DNA of 47,886 nt from Alphaproteobacteria bacterium (GCA_017471445.1 JAFUTJ010000015.1:89352-137237); one strand, 5' to 3'; positions 17,054-25,260 are shown, counted from the first letter of the stretch. The notes: generated by a model not told the origin, from the sequence alone. Numbers and translations: made by a program.

Positions 17054-17671
17054 TTAAAAATCACCACATTTTTGCAACGCAGAATTATTTTCATTTATAT
17101 CAACACGTTTATTTCGTATCTCTTCATCTGCCTTTAATTTTTGGTGTGCTAATATTAAATCTGGGTGTGATTGTAATTGTATATTTATTTTATCAACCGC
17201 CCCATCAATATCAGACGCATTTGATACAAATATCGGAACAATTGAATCCGCCGCGGATTTTATTGCCAAATTTAACATTTCACGATTATCATCAATAACC
17301 GATATATATGCACGAATATGTTCATCTTCGTGTGATAAAATCGCATTATATGAACACGAATCTGGGCGATGACGTATATCAATATTTACCAAGAAATCAG
17401 AATACCCAACAATTGCATCAACCGCCTTTAACCCAACACAAAAACCATCTTCGATTGATGTAACATCGGCAACAATTTCATAATTATCAACCATTGTTGC
17501 CGAAACATGACCATGCGTTAAATCCATTGGTTCCAATGGTTGCACAACAGATTTTGACCATTGTGGTGACATTAATTTAATCGTTGGATTTAATTTATAC
17601 CCCAAACAATCATCTGCAAAAACATGCGGTATAACAAACAACGATAAAAATATACAATAAATTTTATACAT
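17054..17671 (-). CDS. secreted HExxH protein, putative zinc metallopeptidase (copy 2)
   Basis: This 205-residue protein has a signal peptide (about residues 1-19, ending VFA). It carries the block SCSYNAILSHEDEH (about residues 105-118), which contains HExxH at His114-His118, the usual zinc-binding helix of many metallopeptidases. A helical stretch and a segment IVPIFVSNASDID follow. It is a paralogue of the gene at 17672-18319, sharing the Cys-Tyr-Asn-x2-LSHE block and the PVFV/PIFVxNxSD block. It follows that gene directly and lies downstream of virB4, so it probably acts in the periplasm alongside the secretion system. A third ligand was not identified, so catalysis is inferred. Confidence 0.7.
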   Translation of the reverse strand: MYKIYCIFLSLFVIPHVFADDCLGYKLNPTIKLMSPQWSKSVVQPLEPMDLTHGHVSATMVDNYEIVADVTSIEDGFCVGLKAVDAIVGYSDFLVNIDIRHRPDSCSYNAILSHEDEHIRAYISVIDDNREMLNLAIKSAADSIVPIFVSNASDIDGAVDKINIQLQSHPDLILAHQKLKADEEIRNKRVDINENNSALQKCGDF

Positions 17672-18319
17672 CTAGTCAATCACTATACCATTCCAAGAAT
17701 TTTTCATTTCATTAAAAAAATCATCACATTGCCATATTTTATAATCATCACCACGGGTGTCAATCTTTACCTGTTCTGATTCAATTATGTTATTAATTTT
17801 ATCTGGGAATGTCAGTTTTGATTGAATTTCTGACTGAATTTGTTTTATTACAGAATTAACATCTGATTCATTTGGTACAAAAACAGGTTTAATTGAATCA
17901 ACAACATCATATACATCACGCCGTATATCATCAATATATGTTTTTAATGTTGTGCGATATACATTTTCATGATCGCGTTCATGTGATAACACAATATTAT
18001 ACGCACATGATTTCGGTTTTATACGATTATCAATAATAATTTCAATTGGATTAACACCAACATTAACATCAATACCACGTATTGATATACACTGTCCATT
18101 TGGTGAACGAATTGCAACCGGCATTGTATGTATTTCATAATGGAAATTTCCTGTGGTATATCCCAACATATCATCCATTTTTTTATCAGATGATTTTATA
18201 TTTGTTTCTGAATCAACTATATTAACGTCAACAGATGGCGTATATTTATATTGTGAACAATCATCGGCCACAGACGGCATAGCAACAAGAATAAATAACA
18301 ACGGAAATATTTTAACCAT
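17672..18319 (-). CDS. secreted HExxH protein, putative zinc metallopeptidase (copy 1)
   Basis: A 215-residue secreted protein: the signal peptide ends near residue 18 (PSVADD follows). The core SCAYNIVLSHERDH (about residues 104-117) holds HExxH at His113-His117, followed by a helix with alternating acidic and basic residues and then KPVFVPNESDVN. The N-terminal half differs from its neighbour, while the HExxH half is clearly shared, so this is a tandem duplication. It overlaps the end of virB4 by 8 bases (18312-18319), which ties it to the type IV secretion operon. Similar HExxH periplasmic proteins of the DUF922 kind are known as predicted zinc proteases, but this link is only suggestive. 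Confidence 0.7.
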   Translation of the reverse strand: MVKIFPLLFILVAMPSVADDCSQYKYTPSVDVNIVDSETNIKSSDKKMDDMLGYTTGNFHYEIHTMPVAIRSPNGQCISIRGIDVNVGVNPIEIIIDNRIKPKSCAYNIVLSHERDHENVYRTTLKTYIDDIRRDVYDVVDSIKPVFVPNESDVNSVIKQIQSEIQSKLTFPDKINNIIESEQVKIDTRGDDYKIWQCDDFFNEMKNSWNGIVID

Positions 18320-20729
18320 GCTTTTTCAGATATTCGCCGACAAAGTTATTACCATACATCTTATATAATTCTTCGGCCAATAATACTGACGCACGTCCGG
18401 ATTCAAACAGTTTTAACATACTGCCCAATCCACCCAGTTCTGTATTCAGAATAACAGATTCGCCATTAACCGGCCGCGACAATAATACCGCACGTTTCAG
18501 GTTTGGATATGCCTTGCCTTGAATAAACGCCATTTCCAATGGGTTCAGATTCCAATGCGAATAATCAGACGCATCGGCCGCCGGATTACGGAAAAACAGT
18601 ACCGTCTGGGCCTGGCCACGGACAACATCACCAATTCCTAATTTATCCAGAATATTGGCACGTTGAAACGCAACCATATACGCCTGGCGATTTTTGCGCC
18701 CTTCTTGCAGGCCGACAATAAAATTATCACGGAACATCTTGTTTTCCAGCATTGGTGCGGTTTCGTCAATCATAATTAACGACGGATTTCCACCCGATAC
18801 CGTTGTATTATTTATTCGGTGTAATATATATGAAATAACCGCCGGGGCCAATACTTCATTTTGTAAAATATCGGTAAAATCAAATGTGGTTAAACGCGAT
18901 TCCAAATCCAATGTATCGGTTGTTTCATTAAATATTTCGCCATATTGTAATGGGTCAATCCATTTTTTCAGCGCGGGCCGCATTGCACCGGCCGATGAAA
19001 AACAACTTTCCCACAAATTCTTTAACATCCGGTCATTATCAGACAAATAATCATAATTAACCGAAACCGCACGGGCAATTTCGTCGGCCGATGAATTATC
19101 GTTTACACCGGTTATTATTGAAAACCATTGTCGCAAAAATTGCCGGTTTGCCGCCGTATCGGGCATCTTTAACGGGTTCAGGTGTGTTTGGAAATCAATC
19201 ACAGATTTGTCTGCATTTTTATCACGACCATGCATTGTTATATATTTACCACCAACCGACAATGTGAATATTTCTGCACCTTTGTTACGGTCAAAAAAGA
19301 ATGTCTTTAATTTTGGATGTCGCAAACTTTGTGCAATCAAAAATGAAAACAGTGTTGTTTTACCGCCGCCCGTTGGCCCAATTGTTAATGTATGACCCAC
19401 CGCGGCCGGTTTATCTGATACATGAAACTGAAACTGATACGGTGTACCTTGGGCGGTTGGGAATACAACCAACGGACCCGGACCCCAATCTGAATTTTCA
19501 ATACCACGCGGCACCGACGACATTGGTATACTGATTGCGGCCGTACGGGACAACAACTTAAAACTGCGTGGGAATACATCAAAACCGGGAATCTGTGCAA
19601 ACCATGATACACGCGCCGCATATGTTTCAACAATGGGTGAAATACCAAATCCGGCGGCAATTTTCTTAAATTCCGCAATATGTGTTTTTAATTCGTCCGG
19701 TGTTTCACCAAATAATATAAACAGTGGGTAATAATTAACCAAACTCTGGTTACCAGATATATTTTCATCCATCATATCTTGGGCCGCCGATATTTGTTCA
19801 ATGGTTGATGATTCATTTTCTGGTGCAACCGAACGATGTTGACGGATTGCGGCCTCTACATCTGCGACACCCATTATACGAAACGCATTCATACAAATCA
19901 TTTCACATTGAATTGTATTCACAGAATCATAAAAATCTTCGTCTAAATAATCTGGCGAAATCTTAAAAGATAACATTGATGCGTATATACTTTGGCCGCC
20001 ACTGGTATACTTTGCAATACCATCATCAATAAATGTAACATCATCAACACTGACCAGTTCTGATATGTATTTATCACATTTGGCCGGTACCGGCTTTGAC
20101 AGTGGTGACAATATTCGCCCAAAAAATCGCGCCATATTATCACGTGAATCGTGTTTCAGCATGCGTGGCCGATATGCCGCCAATATTGATTCAATATAAT
20201 TACAATATTGGTTTAATTTATCACGCGCATTTGCCCCGGACACAGATATCACAATATAATAATTTGTTGTAAAAATCTTTAATCCCTGGGCATTCCATTT
20301 ATTATAGATTTCTTGTAATACCGGCATATCAAATTCATAATCACCAAACGTTTGTGCCGCATCACGCACGGTATAAAACCGTAATACAACATTTGGGTCA
20401 TGAATTTGGTTAAATAAACTGGCCCTCAGGTCTAAAAATTTTTCACGTGTTGCGTCGTCTTGCATACTGGTTTGAATCCCAGAAACCTGATATACACGTA
20501 TTAACGAACCATCACTTAATGCAATTGTATCATCGCTATATACCGTGTTAAATGGCAAATAACTGGCATATCCGGTGTAACCAAAATTTGGGAAAATTCG
20601 CCGGGTTAATGCGGGTATATACATCATCATTACTATAAACACAAAAATCACAACCATAACCAGTATAGTCAGGCTGATTGTGAAATCGCCGCCGGCGAAA
20701 TAGTCAAAAATACCGGTTAAATTATTCAT
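18312..20729 (-). CDS. virB4: type IV secretion ATPase VirB4
   Basis: VirB4 is the largest ATPase of type IV secretion systems and drives assembly and transport at the inner membrane. The 805-residue protein has an N-terminal membrane segment (about residues 18-40), the long VirB4 N-domain, Walker A GPTGGGKTT (about residues 451-459) in the context HTLTIGPTGGGKTT, and Walker B LIMIDE (about 650). The DRNKG segment after Walker A is typical of VirB4/TraC. Length fits the family. Its start follows virB3 by two bases. Only virB3 and virB4 are present here; remaining components must lie elsewhere, as in scattered Rickettsiales-type systems. Confidence 0.9.
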   Translation of the reverse strand: MNNLTGIFDYFAGGDFTISLTILVMVVIFVFIVMMMYIPALTRRIFPNFGYTGYASYLPFNTVYSDDTIALSDGSLIRVYQVSGIQTSMQDDATREKFLDLRASLFNQIHDPNVVLRFYTVRDAAQTFGDYEFDMPVLQEIYNKWNAQGLKIFTTNYYIVISVSGANARDKLNQYCNYIESILAAYRPRMLKHDSRDNMARFFGRILSPLSKPVPAKCDKYISELVSVDDVTFIDDGIAKYTSGGQSIYASMLSFKISPDYLDEDFYDSVNTIQCEMICMNAFRIMGVADVEAAIRQHRSVAPENESSTIEQISAAQDMMDENISGNQSLVNYYPLFILFGETPDELKTHIAEFKKIAAGFGISPIVETYAARVSWFAQIPGFDVFPRSFKLLSRTAAISIPMSSVPRGIENSDWGPGPLVVFPTAQGTPYQFQFHVSDKPAAVGHTLTIGPTGGGKTTLFSFLIAQSLRHPKLKTFFFDRNKGAEIFTLSVGGKYITMHGRDKNADKSVIDFQTHLNPLKMPDTAANRQFLRQWFSIITGVNDNSSADEIARAVSVNYDYLSDNDRMLKNLWESCFSSAGAMRPALKKWIDPLQYGEIFNETTDTLDLESRLTTFDFTDILQNEVLAPAVISYILHRINNTTVSGGNPSLIMIDETAPMLENKMFRDNFIVGLQEGRKNRQAYMVAFQRANILDKLGIGDVVRGQAQTVLFFRNPAADASDYSHWNLNPLEMAFIQGKAYPNLKRAVLLSRPVNGESVILNTELGGLGSMLKLFESGRASVLLAEELYKMYGNNFVGEYLKKHG

Positions 20730-20731
20730 GG

Positions 20732-21022
20732 TTATGCGGCCAACCTCCCCGGGATTTTATGCTTAAATAATTGAATCCTGGCCGATAAAATCTGGCCCAT
20801 TTGCGGGTCACGCCGTGAATAAACCGCCAAAATACAATGAACACCAATCACAGACAACAAGAAAAACAATGGATTTATATCATAATTGAATATAGTCAAC
20901 ACTATGGTAAAGATTATAACAAATATAATAAATTGAATAACAAAATTTATAACAGCCAACGTATACGGCACATAAAATATGCGCGCAGGGTTCGCCAAAG
21001 CCTTTAGAACTTGCTGTTTCAT
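20732..21022 (-). CDS. virB3: type IV secretion protein VirB3
   Basis: The start at 21022 is chosen because it has a GAGAG site directly upstream; the open frame continues to 21076 without one. The resulting 96-residue protein begins with a cytoplasmic KALANPARIFYVPY segment, then two close hydrophobic stretches (about residues 25-65), then a basic tail with RRDPQM, matching VirB3. VirB3 is a small inner-membrane subunit that sits with VirB4. The virB3-virB4 order is conserved in type IV secretion operons. Confidence 0.8.
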   Translation of the reverse strand: MKQQVLKALANPARIFYVPYTLAVINFVIQFIIFVIIFTIVLTIFNYDINPLFFLLSVIGVHCILAVYSRRDPQMGQILSARIQLFKHKIPGRLAA

Positions 21023-21300
21023 TCTCTCTTCTGTTACCTGTTCAAGAATTATAACAATTTCAACAATTTTCAACAAGTATAAAAAGTTTTTTATATTTTT
21101 TGTTAAAAGTGTTAAAAACCGACCATGTTTTCAACAGGTAATTATTATGATGTTTTTTTCAACAATTTACATAAAAACCCGCAGAAATATTGGATTTTTT
21201 TGTTAAAAAACTGTTAATAAATAAATTAATAAAAGTTTTCAACAATTTCAACAGGCCCAACAAAAACAACAATAATATTAATAATTATTTGATTTTTTAC
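21023..21300. other. AT-rich intergenic region with repeated TTTCAACA boxes; possible origin or regulatory cluster
   Basis: No gene is visible between virB3 and rpmJ. TTTCAACA occurs six times on the plus strand (21058, 21068, 21129, 21157, 21237, 21246), and TGTTAAAA three times (21101, 21110, 21201). TTTTCAACA differs from the DnaA box TTATCCACA at two positions. TTAA-N7-TTAA, the CtrA consensus of alphaproteobacteria, is present at 21203-21217. SecB and mltA next door are commonly near oriC in alphaproteobacteria. It could be an origin, or simply a regulatory region for virB3 and rpmJ. Confidence 0.4.
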
Positions 21301-21316
21301 AAAAAGCGTTTATAAT
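21289..21316 (+). promoter_or_regulatory. rpmJ promoter
   Basis: TTGATT at 21289-21294, a 16-bp spacer and a perfect TATAAT at 21311-21316 lie 22 bases upstream of the rpmJ ATG. Confidence 0.75.
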
Positions 21317-21338
21317 ACCCCCGTAAAAAGGATTAGAT

Positions 21339-21473
21339 ATGAAATTTTTAAGTTCATTAAAGGCTTGGAAGAAACGCGGCAATGTAAAGCAAATTCGCCG
21401 TGGTAAGCAGATTATCTTGATTGACCCTGATAATCCAAAGTTCAAGGCTAAACAAGGCTTTAAGAAAAAATAA
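21339..21473 (+). CDS. rpmJ: 50S ribosomal protein L36
   Basis: A 44-residue basic protein starting MKFLSSLKAWKKRGN and ending in the L36 signature PKFKAKQG. It belongs to the form without the zinc-binding cysteines, as in most alphaproteobacteria. L36 is a late-assembling protein of the large ribosomal subunit. An AAAAGGAT ribosome site precedes the ATG, a good promoter lies just upstream and a strong terminator just downstream, so it is a single-gene transcript. The internal GNVKQIRRGKQIILI part is divergent from textbook sequences. Confidence 0.85.
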   Translation: MKFLSSLKAWKKRGNVKQIRRGKQIILIDPDNPKFKAKQGFKKK

Positions 21474-21480
21474 GTATTTG

Positions 21481-21502
21481 GTGCGGCGTGTCCGCACTTT
21501 TT
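21481..21502 (+). terminator. rpmJ terminator
   Basis: GTGCGG and CCGCAC pair around a 5-nt loop seven bases after the rpmJ stop, followed by five T. Confidence 0.9.
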
Positions 21503-21535
21503 AGTTAATAAACAATCCAAATAATAAATTATTCA

Positions 21536-21560
21536 TAAAAAAAATGCGCCATCGGCGCAT
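21536..21560 (-). terminator. secB terminator
   Basis: ATGCGCC and GGCGCAT pair around three bases, three bases beyond the secB stop, and the minus strand continues with eight T. Confidence 0.9.
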
Positions 21561-21563
21561 TCT

Positions 21564-22007
21564 TTATTTTGCATTTGATGGTTGCTGTGATTTACGCTGT
21601 TCATACATTGCGGCAAAATCAACAGGTTGTAATGAAACCGGTGGAAATCCAGATTCTGCGGTCATGCGTGTAATCAAACTGCGCACAGCTGGGAATAACA
21701 TGTGTGGTACATCAATTAATAATGTACGGCGTTTTACTTCTTCGTCTTTTTCTTCTTCCATCTGAACCAGACCAGAATATGTTGATTCAATCAAGAATAT
21801 TGATTTGTCACCGGTATCAAACTTAGAATGAACCTTGGTAATCAAATCAACCATAAACAAGTTATTTTCTGCACCTTTGACCTGTAAATCAATGTTTATT
21901 TCCAATTTTGCCTGGGTATTTTCATTCTTAAAGAACAATTCTGGTACATTTGGACTCTCAAACGATATGTCTTTCAAGAATTGAGAAATAATATTAAATT
22001 TTGCCAT
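21564..22007 (-). CDS. secB: protein-export chaperone SecB
   Basis: SecB is a tetrameric cytoplasmic chaperone that keeps preproteins unfolded and passes them to SecA. The 147-residue protein has the family blocks KDISFESPNVP (about residues 12-22), the LEINIDLQV strand, the FLIESTYSGLVQ region, and the C-terminal LLIDVPHMLFPAVRSLI and GFPPVSLQPVDFAAMY segments. The length is normal. An AGGAG site lies before the ATG. It diverges from mltA across about 84 bases, an arrangement near the origin in many alphaproteobacteria. Confidence 0.95.
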   Translation of the reverse strand: MAKFNIISQFLKDISFESPNVPELFFKNENTQAKLEINIDLQVKGAENNLFMVDLITKVHSKFDTGDKSIFLIESTYSGLVQMEEEKDEEVKRRTLLIDVPHMLFPAVRSLITRMTAESGFPPVSLQPVDFAAMYEQRKSQQPSNAK

Positions 22008-22091
22008 GACGTTTTGCTCCTTTTTTTACGCGTCGTTTTATGATAATATAGCATTGTCAGATTCTTTTTACAAGTAGGGGGATGAAATAAA

Positions 22092-23225
22092 ATGTATTTT
22101 TGTGTAAAAAATGTAATAAAGCATACTGTGTTCGTAGTATTATTGGCGTCTGTTTTAACATCGTGCCGTGATATCAGCCCCAGTGGTGACGATATATTAA
22201 CCGGTAATTATCAACAGTCAAACAATTCTGTTGTGCCGTCAAATCTGAAATCTGTTTCATATTCACAAATGCCGGGATGGCGCGATGATGATGTACGATA
22301 TGCATTACAGGCGTTTCGTAATTCATGCAAGGCAAAAATTCAATATACTGGTCGTGTTATCCCAGACAAGGCATTATTTGCAGAAAAATGCAATAACCTG
22401 CCATCGGCATCGGCAGATGTGGCGACCGTGCGCGCATGGTTTGAATCACATTTTCAACCATACCAAATATTAACCGATAATGGTGGTAAAAGCGGTACAT
22501 ATACAGGTTATTATTCACCAATAATACCTGCATGTCGTACCAAGACCGCAACGTGTAATGAACCATTAATGGGTATACCAACAAATGGCCAAAATTACAA
22601 AGGGGTGCCAAAAAAGACAATTGTTGAAAAACAAATTGGGCGCGTACTATATTGGGCAAATATTGTTGATGTGCAAAATATTCAGATTCAAGGCAGTGGT
22701 ATGCTAAAATTAGAAGATAGTACAATGGTAAAATTGAATTTTGCCGCCGTCAATGATATGCCGTTTAAATCAATTGGCGAACAATTAAAATCCCGCGGGA
22801 TTCGCCCAGATGGCGGGTACAGTTCGGATGCGGTGTGGACACACTTGAAACAAAATCCGACATTGGCACGCGATGTAATATATGGAAATCCGCGGTATGT
22901 ATATTTTTATGAATCTGTTCCACCAGATGTTATTGGTAAATTGGGTACACCATTATCCAAGATTCGCAGTATTGCCATGGATGATAGTTTATATACATTG
23001 GGTTTACCGGTGTATGTTGATACAAATCTGTCGTATGATGGACGTAAATTTCAACGTCTGATGATTGCCCAAGATACAGGCAGTGCCATTCGCGGATGGA
23101 TTCGCGCCGATATATTCTTTGGTCCGGGTGATGATGCATATAAATTTGCCCATGGTCAACATTCCCAGGGTTCAATGTATATATTAATGCCGAAAGTGTA
23201 TAGTTATGTCAAACCAACCAAGTAA
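22092..23225 (+). CDS. mltA: membrane-bound lytic murein transglycosylase A
   Basis: MltA cleaves peptidoglycan glycan strands to 1,6-anhydro products from the inner face of the outer membrane. The 377-residue protein has a lipoprotein signal ending LTSC (Cys25). Middle blocks TGYYSPIIP, VDVQNIQIQGSGML and LKSRGIRPDGGYS match the MltA domain. The C-terminal 3D-type segment AQDTGSAIRG...RADIFFGPGDDAY supplies the catalytic Asp. An AGGGGGA site precedes the ATG. Its last 20 bases overlap the DUF721 gene, so the two are coupled. Confidence 0.95.
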   Translation: MYFCVKNVIKHTVFVVLLASVLTSCRDISPSGDDILTGNYQQSNNSVVPSNLKSVSYSQMPGWRDDDVRYALQAFRNSCKAKIQYTGRVIPDKALFAEKCNNLPSASADVATVRAWFESHFQPYQILTDNGGKSGTYTGYYSPIIPACRTKTATCNEPLMGIPTNGQNYKGVPKKTIVEKQIGRVLYWANIVDVQNIQIQGSGMLKLEDSTMVKLNFAAVNDMPFKSIGEQLKSRGIRPDGGYSSDAVWTHLKQNPTLARDVIYGNPRYVYFYESVPPDVIGKLGTPLSKIRSIAMDDSLYTLGLPVYVDTNLSYDGRKFQRLMIAQDTGSAIRGWIRADIFFGPGDDAYKFAHGQHSQGSMYILMPKVYSYVKPTK

Positions 23226-23535
23226 AATTTCTGTACGTACTGCGCGCCCGCAAACATTGGCGGGTGCGGTTGGTGGGTTGATGCGTATATTTGGTGTGCG
23301 TGCGTCTGATGCAGATTTGGCCGCGCGTTGGAATGAAATAATTGGCACAGATTTGGCATCTGTTGCGTGTCTGGCGGCGGTCAAGAAAATGCGCGATGGT
23401 AAATATAATATTACAATACGCCCAATAAACCCGGCAATGGCATTAACATTGTCATATCGTGCACCCGAAATAACCGAAAAATTAAATAAATACTTTGGTA
23501 ATAATCGCGTCGGAAAAATCAGTTTCCGAAAATAA
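23206..23535 (+). CDS. DUF721/DciA-like protein
   Basis: A 109-residue cytoplasmic protein of the DUF721 family, which includes DciA, the ancestral loader of the replicative helicase DnaB in bacteria lacking DnaC. The N-terminal KH-like half contains the W-x-EIIG-x-DLA core (about residues 42-51) after a helix. A strand region (YNITIRP) and the C-terminal helix ITEKLNKYFG followed by V-x-KISF complete the fold. It overlaps mltA by 20 bases. The name DciA is suggested by family membership, not proven here. Confidence 0.75.
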   Translation: MSNQPSKISVRTARPQTLAGAVGGLMRIFGVRASDADLAARWNEIIGTDLASVACLAAVKKMRDGKYNITIRPINPAMALTLSYRAPEITEKLNKYFGNNRVGKISFRK

Positions 23536-23606
23536 TAAATTTTATTGTAATTATATATAGATACAATTTTATACAACATCAATTATTAGATATTATGTTT
23601 TTTTGT

Positions 23607-23636
23607 TTGACACTATACCCCCGTATGGTATATGAT
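23607..23636 (+). promoter_or_regulatory. promoter of the metal-response operon
   Basis: A perfect TTGACA (23607-23612) and TATGAT (23631-23636) with an 18-bp spacer lie about 50 bases before the Cys-rich peptide gene. The spacer is occupied by the palindromic operator, so a bound repressor would block RNA polymerase. Confidence 0.75.
23614..23632. promoter_or_regulatory. CsoR-type operator
   Basis: TATACC and GGTATA form a 6-bp inverted repeat around the 7-base centre CCCGTAT, and the left arm continues into a run of five C. This resembles known CsoR operators, which combine a TACC/GGTA palindrome with a G/C tract. The csoR gene lies in the same operon, which suggests autorepression. Confidence 0.7.
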
Positions 23637-23683
23637 GTCAGGTGCCATGGCAAATATAAACATTAATGCAAAGGAGTATAAAA

Positions 23684-23791
23684 ATGTCAAAATGTTCAAA
23701 CCCAAATTGCACATGCACAAATTGTACATGTGGCGCGTCATGTAATTGCGGTGATGAAAAAAAATGTGACAGTGCAAAATGCGATAAATAA
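23684..23791 (+). CDS. Cys-rich metallothionein-like peptide
   Basis: This 35-residue peptide contains nine cysteines arranged as C-x4-C-x-C-x2-C-x-C and so on (for example NCTCTNCTCGASCNCG), plus acidic and lysine residues. Such a pattern binds several soft metal ions in thiolate clusters. An AAAGGAG site lies 8 nt before the ATG. It is the first gene after the operator-controlled promoter and precedes a membrane protein and the CsoR-type repressor, so it probably buffers copper or a related metal in the cytoplasm. It does not obviously match a named metallothionein family. Confidence 0.75.
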   Translation: MSKCSNPNCTCTNCTCGASCNCGDEKKCDSAKCDK

Positions 23792-23843
23792 TTAATATTA
23801 TCTGGGGGGGAAATCCCCCAGATTAAACAGAAAGGACAAGGAA

Positions 23844-24188
23844 ATGAACAAAATACAAAAGTGTGTTGATTCGTGTATGGCGGCCAGCGTAGGAATACAT
23901 TTCGTATGTTGTGGGTTACCGGTTATATTGGCATTGTTGGGAACGGCGGGTACACTTATATCTGTGCCACATGGTGTGATGGGTGGTATATTGATATTTT
24001 CTGGTCTGTTGTTGATTTTATCTATATTGATGGAAATATTTATGTGCAATTGTAACAGACGCAAATGGCGCATAGTGGTTATTTGTATCTGTGTTGTTTT
24101 GTATACAATTGGTTTGTGTGGTCATTTTGGTGTGTTTGGAACACATTCATCCTTGACCGGCGAAGAAATAGTTTTACAATGTCATTGA
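23844..24188 (+). CDS. small membrane protein with Cys motifs, probable metal transport or handling
   Basis: A 114-residue protein with about three to four membrane helices (about residues 12-35, 40-65 and 72-92). The first helix has HFVCCGLPVIL, a vicinal Cys pair as in MerT/MerC-type metal transporters, and a C-N-C-N stretch lies in the loop after helix 2 (FMCNCNRRKW). It sits between the metallothionein-like peptide and the metal-sensing repressor, so a role in moving copper or a related ion fits. It has an AAGGA ribosome site. It was not matched to a specific family. Confidence 0.7.
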   Translation: MNKIQKCVDSCMAASVGIHFVCCGLPVILALLGTAGTLISVPHGVMGGILIFSGLLLILSILMEIFMCNCNRRKWRIVVICICVVLYTIGLCGHFGVFGTHSSLTGEEIVLQCH

Positions 24189-24201
24189 AATGGGGCAGTA
24201 A

Positions 24202-24492
24202 ATGAAAAAATGCGATTGTGAAAATCATAATTATCCAAGTCATGATGCACAAATACCACGTCTGAACCGTGCAATAGGTCAATTAGAAGGTATTAAACGG
24301 ATGATTACAGACCGTAAATATTGTCCTGATATATTAATTCAATTCAAGGCGGTAAAATCTGCGATACACGCAGCAGAGGTTGAAATTTTGAATGAACATC
24401 TGAATTCTTGTGTCGCGCGCAGTTTTGAATCGGCAAAAGACCGCGATAAACATATTGCAGAAATTAAAAAATTGATTTCCCAAATGGTATAA
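24202..24492 (+). CDS. csoR: CsoR-family copper-sensing repressor
   Basis: A 96-residue all-helical DNA-binding repressor of the CsoR/RcnR/FrmR family. The core IPRLNRAIGQLEGIKRMI is typical. Cys41, His66 and Cys70 have exactly the 25- and 4-residue spacing of the Cu(I) ligands Cys36, His61 and Cys65 of Mycobacterium tuberculosis CsoR, so copper(I) is the likely signal. An extra Cys/His-rich N-terminus (MKKCDCENHNYPSHD) is unusual and might add a metal site. It starts 13 bases after the membrane protein gene and is the last gene of the operon. Confidence 0.88.
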   Translation: MKKCDCENHNYPSHDAQIPRLNRAIGQLEGIKRMITDRKYCPDILIQFKAVKSAIHAAEVEILNEHLNSCVARSFESAKDRDKHIAEIKKLISQMV

Positions 24493-24521
24493 AAAAACAT
24501 AACAATATCGTGTATTTAATC

Positions 24522-24554
24522 AGTCCCGTGGTATTAATTCCACTGGATTTTTTT
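24522..24554 (+). terminator. terminator of the metal-response operon
   Basis: AGTCC-x-GTGG pairs with CCAC-x-GGATT around an 8-nt loop (ten pairs, one mismatch), followed by a run of T, 30 bases after the csoR stop. Confidence 0.8.
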
Positions 24555-24594
24555 ATTGTCCAAACTCCAAATATCACAATAAAAGGAGTATAAA

Positions 24595-25212
24595 ATGATA
24601 TATGGTTACATTCGTGTTAGTACAGACCATCAAGACTGTGAAAATCAAAAACTGGGGATTGAAACAAAAGCGGATGCATTGGGATTTACGATTGATAAAT
24701 ACATCAAAGATGCCGGTATATCTGGCACACGCGAACCCGAAAAACGTGCGCTGGGTGGGTGCCTAAAAAAATTAAAACCCGGCGATGTGATAATTTGTTC
24801 AGAATTATCACGACTGGGGCGCAAACTTTTTATGGTTATGCGAATACTGGAACATTGTATGCGGATTGGCGCATGCGTTTATACGGTCAAAGACGGATAT
24901 GTTCTGGGCGATAATATTCAGAGCAAGGTATTGGCATTTGCATTTGGCCTGTCGGCCGAAATAGAACGTGATTTAATCAGTCAACGCACCAAAGAGGCAT
25001 TGGCGGTTCGTCGTGCCGCCGGCCAAAGACTTGGGCGTGAAAAAGGCAGCAAAAACAAAAAACATAAACTGGATGGCCAATCGGAAATGATTAAAAAAAT
25101 GCTTGAAAATAAAGTACCCAAAACAAAGATTGCAAAGAGGTTGAAAGTTAGTGTTTCGTGCGTTTATAAATATTTAGAAAAAAATAAAAAGTTATCATCA
25201 AACCGTGGTTAA
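24595..25212 (+). CDS. Mpi-family serine DNA invertase
   Basis: This 205-residue site-specific recombinase has the serine recombinase catalytic start YGYIRVSTDHQ (Ser9), the arginine motif SELSRLGR (69-76), the long E helix (KVLAFAFGLSAEIERDLISQ, about 111-130) and a C-terminal helix-turn-helix (about 163-194). The YIRVST...ENQK start and GDNIQSKVLAFAFGLSAEIER stretches match the Bacteroides master invertase Mpi, which flips several promoters from one gene. An AAAAGGAG site precedes the ATG. Its stop codon lies inside crossover site A-left; because the inner half-sites are identical, inversion would keep the same GGT-TAA ending. Confidence 0.9.
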   Translation: MIYGYIRVSTDHQDCENQKLGIETKADALGFTIDKYIKDAGISGTREPEKRALGGCLKKLKPGDVIICSELSRLGRKLFMVMRILEHCMRIGACVYTVKDGYVLGDNIQSKVLAFAFGLSAEIERDLISQRTKEALAVRRAAGQRLGREKGSKNKKHKLDGQSEMIKKMLENKVPKTKIAKRLKVSVSCVYKYLEKNKKLSSNRG

Positions 25213-25218
25213 ATTTAC
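25193..25218 (+). repeat. crossover site A-left
   Basis: It has core AAACC-GT-GGTTA and outer half-site reading ATCAAACC. It overlaps the last codons and stop of the invertase gene. Confidence 0.8.
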
Positions 25219-25260
25219 ACAAAAAACCGTTAATTAGATGCCTATAATTCCATTACCAAT

